A model generated the notes under the pieces. That model ran no database searches. It was not told the origin of the DNA and was given only the letters and a program-made list of their open reading frames with translations. Below are positions 14,455-22,685 of a DNA stretch of 64,000 nt, one piece after another. The stretch spans positions 1 to 64,000 of the forward strand of contig MGME01000026.1 in the NCBI GenBank assembly GCA_001796315.1. Reading direction: 5' to 3'. Each line of letters opens with the position of its first letter. Within the stretch, counting starts at the first letter, position 1. Position numbers and translations under genes: made by a program. The DNA is from Chlamydiae bacterium RIFCSPLOWO2_12_FULL_49_12 (GTDB taxonomy: Bacteria; Chlamydiota; Chlamydiia; Chlamydiales; Rhabdochlamydiaceae).

Positions 14455-17154
14455 ATGAGTGCTGCGGCGAGAAGTTTAAACAACTCTTCATTAACCCTAA
14501 AAGAGGTCGGCAAGTTAGAAGAGGTCTCTCACAATCAATCCGCCCTTCCCGATGATCTTGTTAAAGAGGGATGGGTGATCTGGAAAACTTACGACCAGTT
14601 TGCAGAAGAACAAAAAAGAGCTGTGCAACAACAACAGGACGGGGAGGGCTTGGTGGGATTTCTCTGGAAAGCTCTTGGGGCGGGAAGGGAAAAGCTTTCG
14701 TTCCCTTTCACCTATGCTGCAACTGCTTTCTACAACCCTGAACGAAAGATCGCCGTCATTGCCTCAAGAGGCACGACTTTCTTGATGGACTGGGTTTGCG
14801 ATGCCGCTATGTTGGCAGGAAGGGCTCCCTTTGACCAGGAGTGCGCCGAGGCTTTTGCCAATCATGTTGCCTCATGGGCTAAAACCCAAAAATTCACGCT
14901 GGCGCATTTAGGCTTTTCCAAAGGAGCGGACCAGGCAGGGATTATCGCCTACCGTCGAGGAGAGGAGGCGTACCTAATCGATCCTTTCAGAATGCAGGCA
15001 ATCTTAGAAAATCTTTACGGCCTTCCTTTGGATCTCCGTAAACTCTCGAAATTCACCACGTTTTTAGCCGATCCCAACCTCATCAATTGTTGGCGAGGAC
15101 CCGTGGGCACCGTCGTTCGCCTCCATTTTGCCGAACAGGACCAAAAAGAGATCGAAGAGCTGATTGAAAAGATCAACGAGGCAAAACGACTCGAGCGCAT
15201 CGATATTCTGGATGGGAAACTCGCAGGCACGGGCGCTCAGGCAATCTTAGCCGTGCTGCATGCAAAAGCCGCTCATGTGATGCAAAAGATTGCCGCCGCG
15301 CTCAGCGATAATCAGCTCACCTTCGAAATCAAATGCATCCCCCCTGATTCTTCTCCTCAGCCAAAGGAGGAGCCTCCCTGTCCGATTCGAACGCCTGAGT
15401 TTTTTTTGAGCTTTGAAAGACCCTTCGAGGAGATGCCCCCGCTTGAGCTCTTTACAAAGTCCCCTTGCGCTTTCTTTCCCGCTACACAGGTCCAGGCTGC
15501 TCCCGGATATGTGACTTTTACCTTCGATCTTTTGAAGACGAAAAGTTTGAACCGGGGAGAAGCCTTCCTGACTCCGATTGAAAACTTTGTACAATCAAAA
15601 GCCTTCATTCCCGTTGCCAAGGTAGAGCAACTGGAGGCCTTTCAAAGAATCGATAACGAGATCAGCTCCTCTCTCATCAAGCTGCAAGCGGACTATCCCC
15701 ACGCTATTTTGGCCTATCCCTTGAAGCAAGAACCTCGATTTGCCTATCAACTCATCGCGGCTCCGATAGAAGATCCGGCCCATCCTGAGCAAAAAGAGGC
15801 CGTGTTTTGTTGGAAGCTTTCCAATGATTCCGGTTTTAGGAAAAAAAAGATGAACTACATCTTCCAGGTTGCCGGATGCACTCCCTCGCTAGCAAAGATT
15901 TGCGGACCAAAGAGCTGGGCGACCTGGAATGAAAATGGCTGCGACTGCGTGCAGGATCCCCAAGCTGCCTTTTCCTCCTTCTGCGATACGATACAAACGA
16001 CGCTCACGGAACAGCGCAACCGGGAACAAGATGCCAATAACCTGCTGCGTGCTCAAGAGGCTACAAGAAAAAAAGAGTTTGCTAAGGCTCTTCCTTTAGT
16101 AAAGGAGGTATTCGATCGTCACTCTTCCCATGAGTCTCTGCCGCTATGGCTGGCTTATCTCTATGCGCAACTGGGTATGATAAAAGAAGCCTGCTCCCTC
16201 ATCCCCGACCGCTCTCTTCATTCTCTCGATAACGTTAGAACTCCCTCCTGGATTCTCTTTGAGATCGAGCTCTTCCTTCTATCGGGACAGATCCCGGAAG
16301 CACTGCTTTGGATCGATGAGTATTTTAGTGAATCTGAAAAGCTCAAATCACCCCCTGATACAAAAAAATTGCTTTCGATTGCCCTTTTTCTCTTTGATCA
16401 GGAAAAAGATCAGGAGTGCCAGAATCTTTTGCAAAGAATCCAAACGGAGGAAGCCACCAAGATGCAAGCGGCTTTTTTCTTTAATAGAGGCTACTTCTCT
16501 TTAGGCAAAAAGGATTTAGACGGCGCTGCCAAGTCTTTCAAAAAGGCTCATGCCTTAGACGACAAAAATATTACTTTAAAGCTCTTTCTCTCATCCGTCT
16601 ATTGGTATCAAAAAGCGTATAGAGAAGCGCTGCCTTTGATCGATGGCATCTTAGATCTAGACCCTCATAATTATCCCCATCTTTACCTCACCTCGGAATT
16701 GCTTCATTACAAACTCGACATTCCCCCCTCTTTTCCATCCAAGCGGTTAACGGACTTTGTCAACAACCTGCCGCCGGAACAACTGCGTGCTCTTCTTGAA
16801 AACCGGGGAATTTTAGCATTTAGCGGCTGGTTGGCTCTTGTGAAGGAGTACGGGATGGCAAAGAGCCTTCTCAAAGCCCTTCCTCAAGATCCCGTGGCTT
16901 TAAGAATGCGCATCGCGATTGCCAAAGAGACCAAAAATGAAGAAGAGGAGATCGGGTCTCTTTATGAACTCAATAAAATTGCTCCCGACCTTAACCCGGC
17001 CATACAAAAACGCCTCCTTGACATCTATAGCGAGCGGAATCGAAGAGGAGTGCAAACGACACAGGAAAAAGCCTCGTTCTGGATGCTTCGCGCACTTCAG
17101 TTTGCAGAAGATCCTGCCTTTGGTTGGTGGCTCAAGCTCTTAGGCAACTCTTAG
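14455..17154 (+). CDS. Lipase-fold (DUF2974-like) protein with C-terminal TPR repeats
   Basis: The 899-residue protein has two recognisable parts. Residues about 40-180 look like an alpha/beta-hydrolase of the class 3 lipase/Mbeg1 type: a strand ending A-V-I-A-S-R-G-T, then L-A-H-L-G-F-S-K-G-A-D, in which G-F-S-K-G fits the nucleophile elbow with S as nucleophile, then a strand A-Y-L-I-D-P-F. Residues about 535-880 are helical pairs with TPR character (A-L-P-L-V-K-E-V-F; A-A-K-S-F-K-K-A-H-A-L-D). The middle (about 290-530) is unassigned. No signal peptide is seen. It could be a cytosolic or type III-secreted esterase/phospholipase-like protein; activity is not shown. A strong promoter lies upstream, and no operon partner is evident. 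Confidence 0.55.
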   Translation: MSAAARSLNNSSLTLKEVGKLEEVSHNQSALPDDLVKEGWVIWKTYDQFAEEQKRAVQQQQDGEGLVGFLWKALGAGREKLSFPFTYAATAFYNPERKIAVIASRGTTFLMDWVCDAAMLAGRAPFDQECAEAFANHVASWAKTQKFTLAHLGFSKGADQAGIIAYRRGEEAYLIDPFRMQAILENLYGLPLDLRKLSKFTTFLADPNLINCWRGPVGTVVRLHFAEQDQKEIEELIEKINEAKRLERIDILDGKLAGTGAQAILAVLHAKAAHVMQKIAAALSDNQLTFEIKCIPPDSSPQPKEEPPCPIRTPEFFLSFERPFEEMPPLELFTKSPCAFFPATQVQAAPGYVTFTFDLLKTKSLNRGEAFLTPIENFVQSKAFIPVAKVEQLEAFQRIDNEISSSLIKLQADYPHAILAYPLKQEPRFAYQLIAAPIEDPAHPEQKEAVFCWKLSNDSGFRKKKMNYIFQVAGCTPSLAKICGPKSWATWNENGCDCVQDPQAAFSSFCDTIQTTLTEQRNREQDANNLLRAQEATRKKEFAKALPLVKEVFDRHSSHESLPLWLAYLYAQLGMIKEACSLIPDRSLHSLDNVRTPSWILFEIELFLLSGQIPEALLWIDEYFSESEKLKSPPDTKKLLSIALFLFDQEKDQECQNLLQRIQTEEATKMQAAFFFNRGYFSLGKKDLDGAAKSFKKAHALDDKNITLKLFLSSVYWYQKAYREALPLIDGILDLDPHNYPHLYLTSELLHYKLDIPPSFPSKRLTDFVNNLPPEQLRALLENRGILAFSGWLALVKEYGMAKSLLKALPQDPVALRMRIAIAKETKNEEEEIGSLYELNKIAPDLNPAIQKRLLDIYSERNRRGVQTTQEKASFWMLRALQFAEDPAFGWWLKLLGNS

Positions 17155-17228
17155 GGATCGCAACAAACCGTCCTCTCTTTGATGAAGGCGAGAATCTAGA
17201 ATCAACATCTTTTCTTTTTGGAGGATGC

Positions 17229-17372
17229 ATGATTGAGGTTGAGAAGAAATTCAAATTGGAAGGATCATTTTTTGAGAAGATTTTGCGAGAAGGGACCTTT
17301 TTGAAACAAAAAAAGTTTCACGATACATACTACGACATGCATGATTGGAAATATACCGTTCAAAACATTTGA
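17229..17372 (+). pseudogene. Truncated CYTH-domain (thiamine-triphosphatase-like) gene
   Basis: A reading frame of 47 residues begins I-E-V-E-K-K-F-K-L, the E-x-E-x-K signature of CYTH tunnel enzymes, and continues to D-T-Y-Y-D, the next conserved motif. It stops after residue 47, whereas CYTH proteins are about 170-200 residues. GGAGG 5 bases before the ATG shows that the start is intact. The rest of the domain is not found in other frames downstream. Instead a hairpin and a short kdsA-like fragment follow, so this looks like the remains of a deleted gene. Confidence 0.65.
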
Positions 17373-17374
17373 TA

Positions 17375-17415
17375 AAGAGCGCACGCCCGCTTGCGCCTCC
17401 CGTTTATGCGCTCTT
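17375..17415. repeat. Hairpin with a 33-bp kdsA-like fragment
   Basis: AAGAGCGCA and TGCGCTCTT form a perfect 9-bp stem. Within it, 17374-17406 matches 18679-18711 inside kdsA at about 29 of 33 positions, including 19 identical bases in a row. It lies at the break in the CYTH gene and may mark the rearrangement that truncated it. Confidence 0.45.
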
Positions 17416-17450
17416 GAGAAATTTCCCGCCGTTCTGCACAATACCAAGCC

Positions 17451-17915
17451 ATGGAAAGCGTCACGATTGATCGGTTAAAGATCGAGACACATAAAAGGTA
17501 TGCGCATACGCAAGCGACAGTCGATCGCTCGCTGATCGAAGAGTCCGCCCGCATCTCCTCTCAATCCGAAGTGACCGCAACCACCTCTACTTTTTCCTCT
17601 CAGTGGAAAGCTCTTTTTGGCCTGCAGCAGTGTCGTCCGCCTTGGGCGCACTTTGTTCCTCCTCCCAAATTCTCTCTGCAGGTCAAGCGCTTCTTTTCCT
17701 ATCGCACTCTCCCTGCCCTCTTTCTTCCCATGCATGCGTGCAGCAAGTCTTTTCATGGAAAAGAGGGGGTAATAGAGCTGAAAAAGCTGATCCTCTGCCA
17801 GCAAGCTCCCGGGAAAGACAAAGAGGTCTTAACCCACTTCATCGAAACTCTCTTCACTCTAGATGAGATCTTAGGAAAGATCCTGGCAAAAAGACTGCAG
17901 TACCATAAGGGATAA
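17451..17915 (+). CDS. Hypothetical protein upstream of dapB
   Basis: The 154-residue product has a charged N-terminus (V-T-I-D-R-L-K-I-E-T-H-K-R-Y-A-H-T-Q-A), a serine/threonine-rich middle and a helical C-terminus. No domain is recognised. C. trachomatis has an uncharacterised gene (CT656) beside kdsA, and this could be its positional counterpart, but I cannot confirm similarity. No convincing ribosome binding site precedes the ATG, so the start is uncertain. A small hairpin (CTTGCCC-T-GGGCAAG, 17927-17941) follows the stop. Confidence 0.55.
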   Translation: MESVTIDRLKIETHKRYAHTQATVDRSLIEESARISSQSEVTATTSTFSSQWKALFGLQQCRPPWAHFVPPPKFSLQVKRFFSYRTLPALFLPMHACSKSFHGKEGVIELKKLILCQQAPGKDKEVLTHFIETLFTLDEILGKILAKRLQYHKG

Positions 17916-17927
17916 TAATGGACAGCC

Positions 17928-17956
17928 TTGCCCTGGGCAAGAGATTCTGCTATGAT
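17928..17956 (+). promoter_or_regulatory. Candidate promoter for the dapB-kdsA-lpt operon
   Basis: TTGCCC (17928-17933), 17 bases and an extended -10 TGC-TATGAT (box 17951-17956) end 10 bases before the dapB ATG at 17967. The -35 box lies inside the hairpin 17927-17941. There is no Shine-Dalgarno sequence, so a very short leader is implied. Confidence 0.45.
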
Positions 17957-17966
17957 CTATTCATCA

Positions 17967-18608
17967 ATGGAATGTAAAATTTTTCTTTTCGGCGCTTCAG
18001 GGAAGATGGGAAGCTGTTTCGGAGCACTGGTTTCCCAAACGCCTCCTTTTTCCTTAACATCCGATCCCGCTCGGGCGGATGCCTTCGTTGATTTTTCGGT
18101 CGCTTCGGCCCTTGAGGACCATCTCGCCCTTGCCTTGCGGCACAAGCAGCCGCTTGTCATCGGGACGACCGGACATGCGGAAGGCCTCTTGGAAAGATTG
18201 CAGACGGCAAGTTTTGAAATTCCTCTCTTTCTCTCTTACAACTTTAGTTTGGGAGCGGCGCTTTTCATCGAAACGCTCAGCCGTTTTAAGCGCCATTTCC
18301 CAAAAAACACTAAGATCGCCATCGAAGAGTGCCACCACCTCTCAAAACGCGACGCCCCGAGCGGAACGGCGTTAAAGCTGGCTCAAGCCTTGGACTTTCC
18401 TCCGGAAAAGATCCGCTCCGAGCGCAAAGAGGAGATTGTCGGCATTCATGAGGTAAGACTTACCTCAGGCGGAGAATCTATCCTTTTCCGGCACGAGGCA
18501 GCCTCCCGCGAGGTCTTTGCACAGGGCGCTTTAAGTGCGCTCCGGTTTATCTTAAAAAAAACCCCCGGGCTCTACACCATGGAGGATCTGATCCATGCAA
18601 AAAGTTAA
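17967..18608 (+). CDS. dapB: 4-hydroxy-tetrahydrodipicolinate reductase
   Basis: The 213-residue enzyme carries out the NAD(P)H-dependent reduction in the diaminopimelate/lysine pathway, feeding peptidoglycan precursor synthesis. The nucleotide-binding loop is G-A-S-G-K-M-G-S at the N-terminus, G-T-T-G-H follows the Rossmann domain, and the substrate site is E-C-H-H-L-S-K-R-D-A-P-S-G-T-A. It is about 60 residues shorter than E. coli DapB because the N-terminal domain is condensed. The ATG at 17967 gives the usual family start; an in-frame ATG at 17952 lies inside the putative -10 box. The stop overlaps the kdsA start by 14 bases. Confidence 0.93.
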   Translation: MECKIFLFGASGKMGSCFGALVSQTPPFSLTSDPARADAFVDFSVASALEDHLALALRHKQPLVIGTTGHAEGLLERLQTASFEIPLFLSYNFSLGAALFIETLSRFKRHFPKNTKIAIEECHHLSKRDAPSGTALKLAQALDFPPEKIRSERKEEIVGIHEVRLTSGGESILFRHEAASREVFAQGALSALRFILKKTPGLYTMEDLIHAKS

Positions 18609-19443
18609 AATCAAAGATTTTTTCGTCGGGGATGATGAGCATCTCACTCTCTTTTCCGGCCCCTGCGTCATGGAATCAAAAGAGCATACTCTCGCTTGCG
18701 CCTCCCGTTTAAAGGAGATCTGCGCCCCTTTGGGGATCAACCTGGTCTTCAAAGCAAGCTACGATAAGGCCAACCGCTCTTCGATTGCCTCCTTCCGCGG
18801 CCCCGGGCTGGAAAAAGGACTTAATATCCTTCAGGAGGTCAAAGAGAGGCTCTCTCTTCCCGTCGTCACCGACGTCCACTCTCCGGAAGAAGCCAGGCGC
18901 TCAGGTGAGGTCTGCGACGTGTTGCAAATCCCCGCCTTCCTCTGCCGCCAGACCGACCTGATCGTCGCCGCGGCGCGCACCTCATGCGTCATCAAAGTGA
19001 AAAAGGGGCAATTCATGGCCCCCTGGGACATGAAAAATGTCGTCCGGAAGATTCTCTCTGCAGGCAACGATCAAATCATCCTTACGGAGCGGGGCACTTC
19101 TTTTGGCTATAACAATCTCGTCAGCGACCCTAGGTCCATCCCCATCATGCAAAGTTTGGGGTTTCCCGTCTGCTTTGACGCCTCGCACTCCATTCAGCTC
19201 CCGGGCGGACGGGGCGAGTCATCCGGCGGAGAGCGCGCCTTCATTCCCACTTTAACCCGGGCAGCTCTTGCTGCAGGCTGCGACTGCCTCTTCATTGAAT
19301 CCCATCCCGATCCCCAAGCCGCTCTGAGCGATAAAGACTCCGTGATGGATTTCAACGACTTGAAAGAACTGCTCTTTTTTGCAAAAGAGCTCTACCGTAT
19401 GGTGCGCACATGTTTCAAAGAGCCGGCCTGTATGGAAAAGTAA
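18595..19443 (+). CDS. kdsA: 3-deoxy-8-phosphooctulonate synthase (KDO-8-P synthase)
   Basis: The 282-residue aldolase condenses phosphoenolpyruvate with arabinose-5-phosphate to make Kdo-8-phosphate, the precursor of the Kdo core of chlamydial LPS. Diagnostic motifs are S-G-P-C-V-M-E-S, F-K-A-S-Y-D-K-A-N-R-S-S, G-P-G-L-E-K-G, V-V-T-D-V-H, I-P-A-F-L-C-R-Q-T-D-L and F-D-A-S-H-S-I-Q-L-P-G. The active-site cluster with the S-G-P-C cysteine fits a metal-dependent form, but the class is not certain. It overlaps dapB by 14 bases and the next gene by 34. In C. trachomatis kdsA (CT655) also precedes the LPS-transport genes. Confidence 0.97.
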   Translation: MQKVKIKDFFVGDDEHLTLFSGPCVMESKEHTLACASRLKEICAPLGINLVFKASYDKANRSSIASFRGPGLEKGLNILQEVKERLSLPVVTDVHSPEEARRSGEVCDVLQIPAFLCRQTDLIVAAARTSCVIKVKKGQFMAPWDMKNVVRKILSAGNDQIILTERGTSFGYNNLVSDPRSIPIMQSLGFPVCFDASHSIQLPGGRGESSGGERAFIPTLTRAALAAGCDCLFIESHPDPQAALSDKDSVMDFNDLKELLFFAKELYRMVRTCFKEPACMEK

Positions 19444-20027
19444 TCTTTTCCCTGGCCTTTCTTTTTGCGATCGCACAGTTTGTGATTGTGCGTAAAGAAG
19501 ATGTCGCCGCCTATCGCAAGATGCTCGAGGAGTACCGGACTCCATCTCCCGGACGCTCCCTTCCCAACACGGTTCAGCAAATTCGCACGCAGATCCACAA
19601 AGAGATCTGGTTTACGCAAGAAGACCGCTCCCGTTTGCACTATCGCATCTTCGGAGACTCTTCTCTTCTTACATTAGAGCCGGGAGGAAAAAGGATGCAT
19701 GTCGTAGAAAATCTCAATGGGGTCAAGTGCTGGATGCAGGAAAAACTCTACTACAGCGCGGATCCGCAAAGCAAACCGATGCAGCAGCTGCGCTTTTGGG
19801 AAGCCGATCACGGCGTCTACCGCTACACAACCCAGCAACTCTTGGCCCAAGACGTCCACATCTCCCTCTTCCGCCTCTTGGGACATACGCTTCCCGTCAC
19901 TTGCGATCCCAGGATTGCCTTTTTAAAAGGGATTGCCAACAATGTCTCTTTTTCGATAACAGGAAAGACACCGCAATTTAAGGCGCATCAATTTCAGGCA
20001 ACTCTTACCAAGGCCTCCGATCTATGA
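19410..20027 (+). CDS. lptC: LptC-like bitopic membrane protein
   Basis: The 205-residue protein has one N-terminal membrane segment (about residues 8-27, V-I-F-S-L-A-F-L-F-A-I-A-Q-F-V-I-V) and a periplasmic part that looks beta-rich (K-R-M-H-V-V-E-N-L-N-G-V-K-C-W-M-Q). Direct similarity to LptC is weak by eye. Position between kdsA and an LptA-like gene followed by lptB, and the topology, support LptC, which links the LptBFG transporter to LptA in LPS export. The C. trachomatis positional counterpart is CT654. It overlaps kdsA by 34 bases and lptA by 4. Confidence 0.6.
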   Translation: MFQRAGLYGKVIFSLAFLFAIAQFVIVRKEDVAAYRKMLEEYRTPSPGRSLPNTVQQIRTQIHKEIWFTQEDRSRLHYRIFGDSSLLTLEPGGKRMHVVENLNGVKCWMQEKLYYSADPQSKPMQQLRFWEADHGVYRYTTQQLLAQDVHISLFRLLGHTLPVTCDPRIAFLKGIANNVSFSITGKTPQFKAHQFQATLTKASDL

Positions 20028-21556
20028 GTTTTACACAAAACACCGTCTGCAGGATGTGGACATTCTGGATCTTTTCTTTTCTCTTTGTCCTTCAAGGAGT
20101 CCAAGCCGCCGATGAGACTCCCTCAAGCGCCGCAGGGAGCGTCTCGTCAACGCATGCGGAGTATGACGGCAACGCCCTTCTCTTAAAAGGCCACGTCATC
20201 TTAAACCACGGGCTGGGAAAGATGAATGCCGAAGAGGCCGTCTTGCAAAAACAGGAGACGGGAAGAGAGTTTCCCTTTAGCTTCATCCACCTGGAAAAGG
20301 GAGTCTCTTTACAGCTTAAAGACAACGCGGAACTTCTCTGCGACAAGGCCGACCTTGACTTCCAGACCCTGAAGGGCTCTCTCTTTGCTCAAGAAGAGGA
20401 AAGGGTCGTCTATACCGATCTTACGGGCAAAGGAACCCCCGTCAAACTTTTTGGAAAAGAGGTCGACCTCGAGATGAGCCACTCTGAAGGAGAGGACAAG
20501 AAGAGCTCCTATCATATCGAGGCCATTTGGGCAAAACAAGCCGTTACCCTCCATTACGACACCGATTTTATTCTCGAGGCCCACCTCGCCCATTACAGAA
20601 AATCTCCAGCCCCCCATGCACAGCAGCAGGGGTTCGCAGACTTTCCCGGAACCATCACGGCCCTTCCCCAAGAGGGAGGGGACCGCTGCCACCTCCATCA
20701 CTTGGGAGATCTCATCGATTCGACAAAGGCAGAGATCGATCTCCTCCAAAGGCGTTTTACTCTCTACCATCCCATCGGGCATCTTGTCTCCTCTTTAGTT
20801 CCCCACAGCGCAAACAGCGCCATGCGTTTCCATGCCGACACCCTTTTTTGGGATGAACCTAAAAAGAGCTTAACCCTGAACAAAAACATCCACGTCCAGG
20901 ACTCCGCATTGGGAACGATCACTGCAGAAGAGGAACTCAAACTCGTGCAAGAAAAAAGAGGAGAAAAGAGTTTCATTAAAACCCTTGCGACCAAAGGAAA
21001 GACGCGTCTTGACTACCTGCCCGCTGGAGACTTGACTCCTCAGCTCCTCATGTGTCACGGCAGCATGCGTCTCGACAGGAACAAACTCCAGGCCCTTTTC
21101 TTGAGCCCGGAGATCCATGGCGTCGTTCCTGAAGACCGACAGGTCTATTACCAAGAGAGCCGGCTTGCCGCGCTCGCCGATAAGGGCACGCTTGATTTTG
21201 CCGTCCTGGAGTCACAGCTTACCCCCGTCTCGCTGACGCTGATGGGAAATGTGCGCCTCTTTGCGTTAGGCAAAGAGACTCCCAACCGCTGCTCGCTTGC
21301 CGACCGCCTCGTCTACGCTCCGACCACCCGCACCTTAATCCTCTCTTCCAACCCCGGGAAACGGGTCCTCTTTTGGGATGAGGCCCAGGCGCTTTGCATC
21401 TCTGCTCAAGAGATCCATATCACGCAGGACCCCTCAAACGAAAAAGAGAGCATCAAGGGCGTAGGAAACGTTAAATTTTCCTTTACTTCAGAAGAGAGCG
21501 CTCTTTTGCATCAGCTCTTTCCCTTCTACAAAAAAGAAGACTCCCCCCATGAGTGA
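20024..21556 (+). CDS. lptA: LptA/OstA-like LPS transport protein, long form
   Basis: The 510-residue protein has a signal peptide (about residues 1-28, ending G-V-Q-A-A) and OstA-like beta-jellyroll repeats. These include S-S-T-H-A-E-Y-D-G-N-A-L-L-L-K-G-H-V, A-E-E-A-V-L and, further on, L-T-L-M-G-N-V-R-L-F and I-K-G-V-G-N-V-K-F. LptA usually has about 185 residues; this protein is more than twice as long and may contain several OstA units, so it might bridge the periplasm by itself. The ATG overlaps the lptC-like stop (ATGA), and its own stop overlaps the lptB start by 8 bases. Confidence 0.65.
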   Translation: MSFTQNTVCRMWTFWIFSFLFVLQGVQAADETPSSAAGSVSSTHAEYDGNALLLKGHVILNHGLGKMNAEEAVLQKQETGREFPFSFIHLEKGVSLQLKDNAELLCDKADLDFQTLKGSLFAQEEERVVYTDLTGKGTPVKLFGKEVDLEMSHSEGEDKKSSYHIEAIWAKQAVTLHYDTDFILEAHLAHYRKSPAPHAQQQGFADFPGTITALPQEGGDRCHLHHLGDLIDSTKAEIDLLQRRFTLYHPIGHLVSSLVPHSANSAMRFHADTLFWDEPKKSLTLNKNIHVQDSALGTITAEEELKLVQEKRGEKSFIKTLATKGKTRLDYLPAGDLTPQLLMCHGSMRLDRNKLQALFLSPEIHGVVPEDRQVYYQESRLAALADKGTLDFAVLESQLTPVSLTLMGNVRLFALGKETPNRCSLADRLVYAPTTRTLILSSNPGKRVLFWDEAQALCISAQEIHITQDPSNEKESIKGVGNVKFSFTSEESALLHQLFPFYKKEDSPHE

Positions 21557-22364
21557 TCCTACAGAAAGCTTTGCCCCGCCTTTTCAAATCTCCTTGGAAG
21601 GGATCCAAATCGAGCCTCCAAAAGAGGCGCCTCCTCCCAAAAGGATCCTTCTCAAGGCAAGCAAACTCGTGAAACAGTACGGAGGAAAGCCCGTTGTGAA
21701 CGGCCTCTCCTTTCACCTCTCGGAAGGGGAAGTGGTCGGCCTCCTCGGCCCCAACGGCGCCGGCAAGACAACCGCTTTCTACATGACCATTGGACTCATC
21801 CGCCCCGACAGCGGAAAGGTCTTTTTTAATAACAAAGAGGTGACCTACCTCCCCATCCACAAACACGCCCGCATGGGGATGGGCTACCTCGCGCAAGAAC
21901 CCTCCGTCTTCCGCCACTTAACCGTCGAAGAGAATATCCTCTGCATCTTAGAAACGCTCCCCTTAACCGCCAAGGAGCGCAAAAGACGCCTTGAGGTCCT
22001 CCTCCGCGAGCTCCACTTAGAGCGTCTTGCCAAAAAGCGGGCCACGGCGCTCTCAGGCGGCGAGCGGCGCCGCCTCGAGATCACCCGCTCTCTTGTCACG
22101 AACCCCACGCTCCTTCTTCTCGACGAACCCTTCGCCAACATCGATCCCCTGGCCGTCCACGACGTCAAAGAGATGATCCGCCACCTCAAAGAGCGGGGAA
22201 TCAGCGTCCTGATCACCGACCACAACGCCCGCGAAATCTTCTCCATCGTCGATCGCAGCTATCTGATGCGCGACGGCAAAATGATGCTCTCGGGAACCGT
22301 CGACGAGCTCTTAAGCAGCGAAGAGGCGCGCACCCACTACTTCGGCGAACACTTCAGGCTTTAA
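21549..22364 (+). CDS. lptB: LPS export ABC transporter ATP-binding protein
   Basis: This 271-residue ABC ATPase powers LPS extraction from the inner membrane. Walker A is G-P-N-G-A-G-K-T-T (about residues 74-82), the signature is L-S-G-G-E-R-R-R-L-E-I, Walker B is L-L-L-L-D-E-P-F-A-N-I-D-P, and the switch histidine is in L-I-T-D-H-N-A-R-E. F-A-N/G-I-D-P after Walker B and V-F-R-H-L-T-V-E-E-N-I are typical of LptB. The N-terminus carries about 30 extra residues. It is the last gene of the run dapB-kdsA-lptC-lptA-lptB, and the stop codon is followed at once by a family C hairpin. Confidence 0.93.
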   Translation: MSDPTESFAPPFQISLEGIQIEPPKEAPPPKRILLKASKLVKQYGGKPVVNGLSFHLSEGEVVGLLGPNGAGKTTAFYMTIGLIRPDSGKVFFNNKEVTYLPIHKHARMGMGYLAQEPSVFRHLTVEENILCILETLPLTAKERKRRLEVLLRELHLERLAKKRATALSGGERRRLEITRSLVTNPTLLLLDEPFANIDPLAVHDVKEMIRHLKERGISVLITDHNAREIFSIVDRSYLMRDGKMMLSGTVDELLSSEEARTHYFGEHFRL

Positions 22365-22436
22365 ACCTAGAAACGGCAGTTCGAGACGGCAAATTGACGC
22401 AATCTTTTTGTCATCTCGAACTGCCGTTTCTAGGTT
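22365..22436. repeat. Family C palindromic element, copy 2
   Basis: This 72-bp hairpin has arms AACCTAGAAACGGCAGTTCG and CGAACTGCCGTTTCTAGGTT around a loop with GACGCAATCTTTTTG. The first base follows the lptB stop codon. Length equals the copy at 9363, and the loop motif GACGCAATCTT is shared with the copy at 41506, although the stem sequence differs. It could act as the operon terminator. Confidence 0.75.
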
Positions 22437-22625
22437 AAACTCGACTTTGCAACTTTTTGGGCCCGAAGGCCTCGAGATATTTGCTCTCGGGGGAGTTATT
22501 TAAACCAGGAAGGGGTTAAAAACCCCTTCTTGGTTTAAAGAATCTCCCAGTTCGACCGTAGGTCGAACGTCCGAGAGCAAATAGACGAGGCAGGCGGGTC
22601 CAAAAAGTTGCAAAGTCGAGTTAAA
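22434..22625. repeat. Family A palindromic element, copy 2 (192 bp)
   Basis: The outer arms TTAAACTCGACTTTGCAAC and GTTGCAAAGTCGAGTTAA pair across the whole element. Inner pairs are ATTTGCTCTCGG with CCGAGAGCAAAT, a central hairpin around AAGGGGTTAAAAACCCCTT, and a small hairpin TTCGACC-GTA-GGTCGAA. Directly after it (22622-22636) is a second, broken left end with CTCGACTATGC. The remaining bases to the glycosyltransferase stop show nothing else. Confidence 0.8.
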
Positions 22626-22685
22626 CTCGACTATGCATCCGCTGCGCCATCCTTTCACAGCTGACCGCAGGAACGGCAAAACTCC

